Assembly: GCA_026169575.1 (NCBI GenBank)
Contig: JAPFCT010000095.1
Coordinates: 1 to 5,183, forward strand
Direction: 5' to 3'
Length of the DNA: 5,183 nucleotides
Origin: Faecalimonas sp.
Lineage (GTDB): Bacteria; Bacillota_A; Clostridia; Lachnospirales; Lachnospiraceae
Shown here one piece after another: positions 5,166 to 5,183 of this stretch (position 1 is its first letter; every line of letters begins with the position of its first letter). A program made the translations under genes and the position numbers. The notes below the pieces were generated by a model. The model was not told where the DNA came from. It did not search any database and was given only the letters and a program-made list of their open reading frames with translations.

Positions 5166-5183
5166 GATTGTTTCCTCCTTTAA

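Overview
The window looks like chromosomal core DNA from a spore-forming, low-to-moderate GC Clostridia, most likely Lachnospiraceae. The grounds are an alpha/beta-type small acid-soluble spore protein, a YlbJ-type sporulation membrane protein, a DarA/PstA cyclic-di-AMP receptor, AGGAGG-type ribosome binding sites, and a coiled-coil 'V-ATPase subunit H-like' gene directly after coaD, an arrangement I associate with Lachnospiraceae. There are eight genes. Seven are on the minus strand and one (ylbJ) is on the plus strand. I see no tRNA, rRNA, CRISPR, insertion sequence or phage signal.

Reading along the minus strand from the right edge: (1) an sspA/sspC-like SASP gene with a strong RBS and a long hairpin terminator; (2) darA, a single-gene unit with its own terminator hairpin starting at its stop codon; (3) a textbook sigma-A promoter (TTGACA-N17-TATAAT) driving rsmD - coaD - coiled-coil gene, a tight operon with a 7-nt overlap and then a 2-nt gap; (4) further left, an M23 metallopeptidase with an N-terminal membrane anchor, followed after about 107 nt by an RsmF-like rRNA m5C methyltransferase that runs off the left edge. 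ylbJ lies between (3) and (4) on the plus strand. It is divergent from the M23 gene and convergent with the coaD operon.

Housekeeping functions (two 16S rRNA methyltransferases, the CoA biosynthesis enzyme PPAT, c-di-AMP sensing) alternate with sporulation functions (SASP, YlbJ, possibly the M23 peptidase). The rsmD-coaD-ylbJ neighbourhood resembles the ylbH-coaD(ylbI)-ylbJ neighbourhood of Bacillus. The most interesting observation is in the 150-bp divergent M23/ylbJ intergenic region. It carries two back-to-back elements of the form GRATAAA-N14-CATA, similar to mother-cell sigma-E promoters, which would make the uncharacterised M23 peptidase a candidate sporulation gene co-expressed with ylbJ. 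I found no clearly novel system; most of the window is recognisable core genome.
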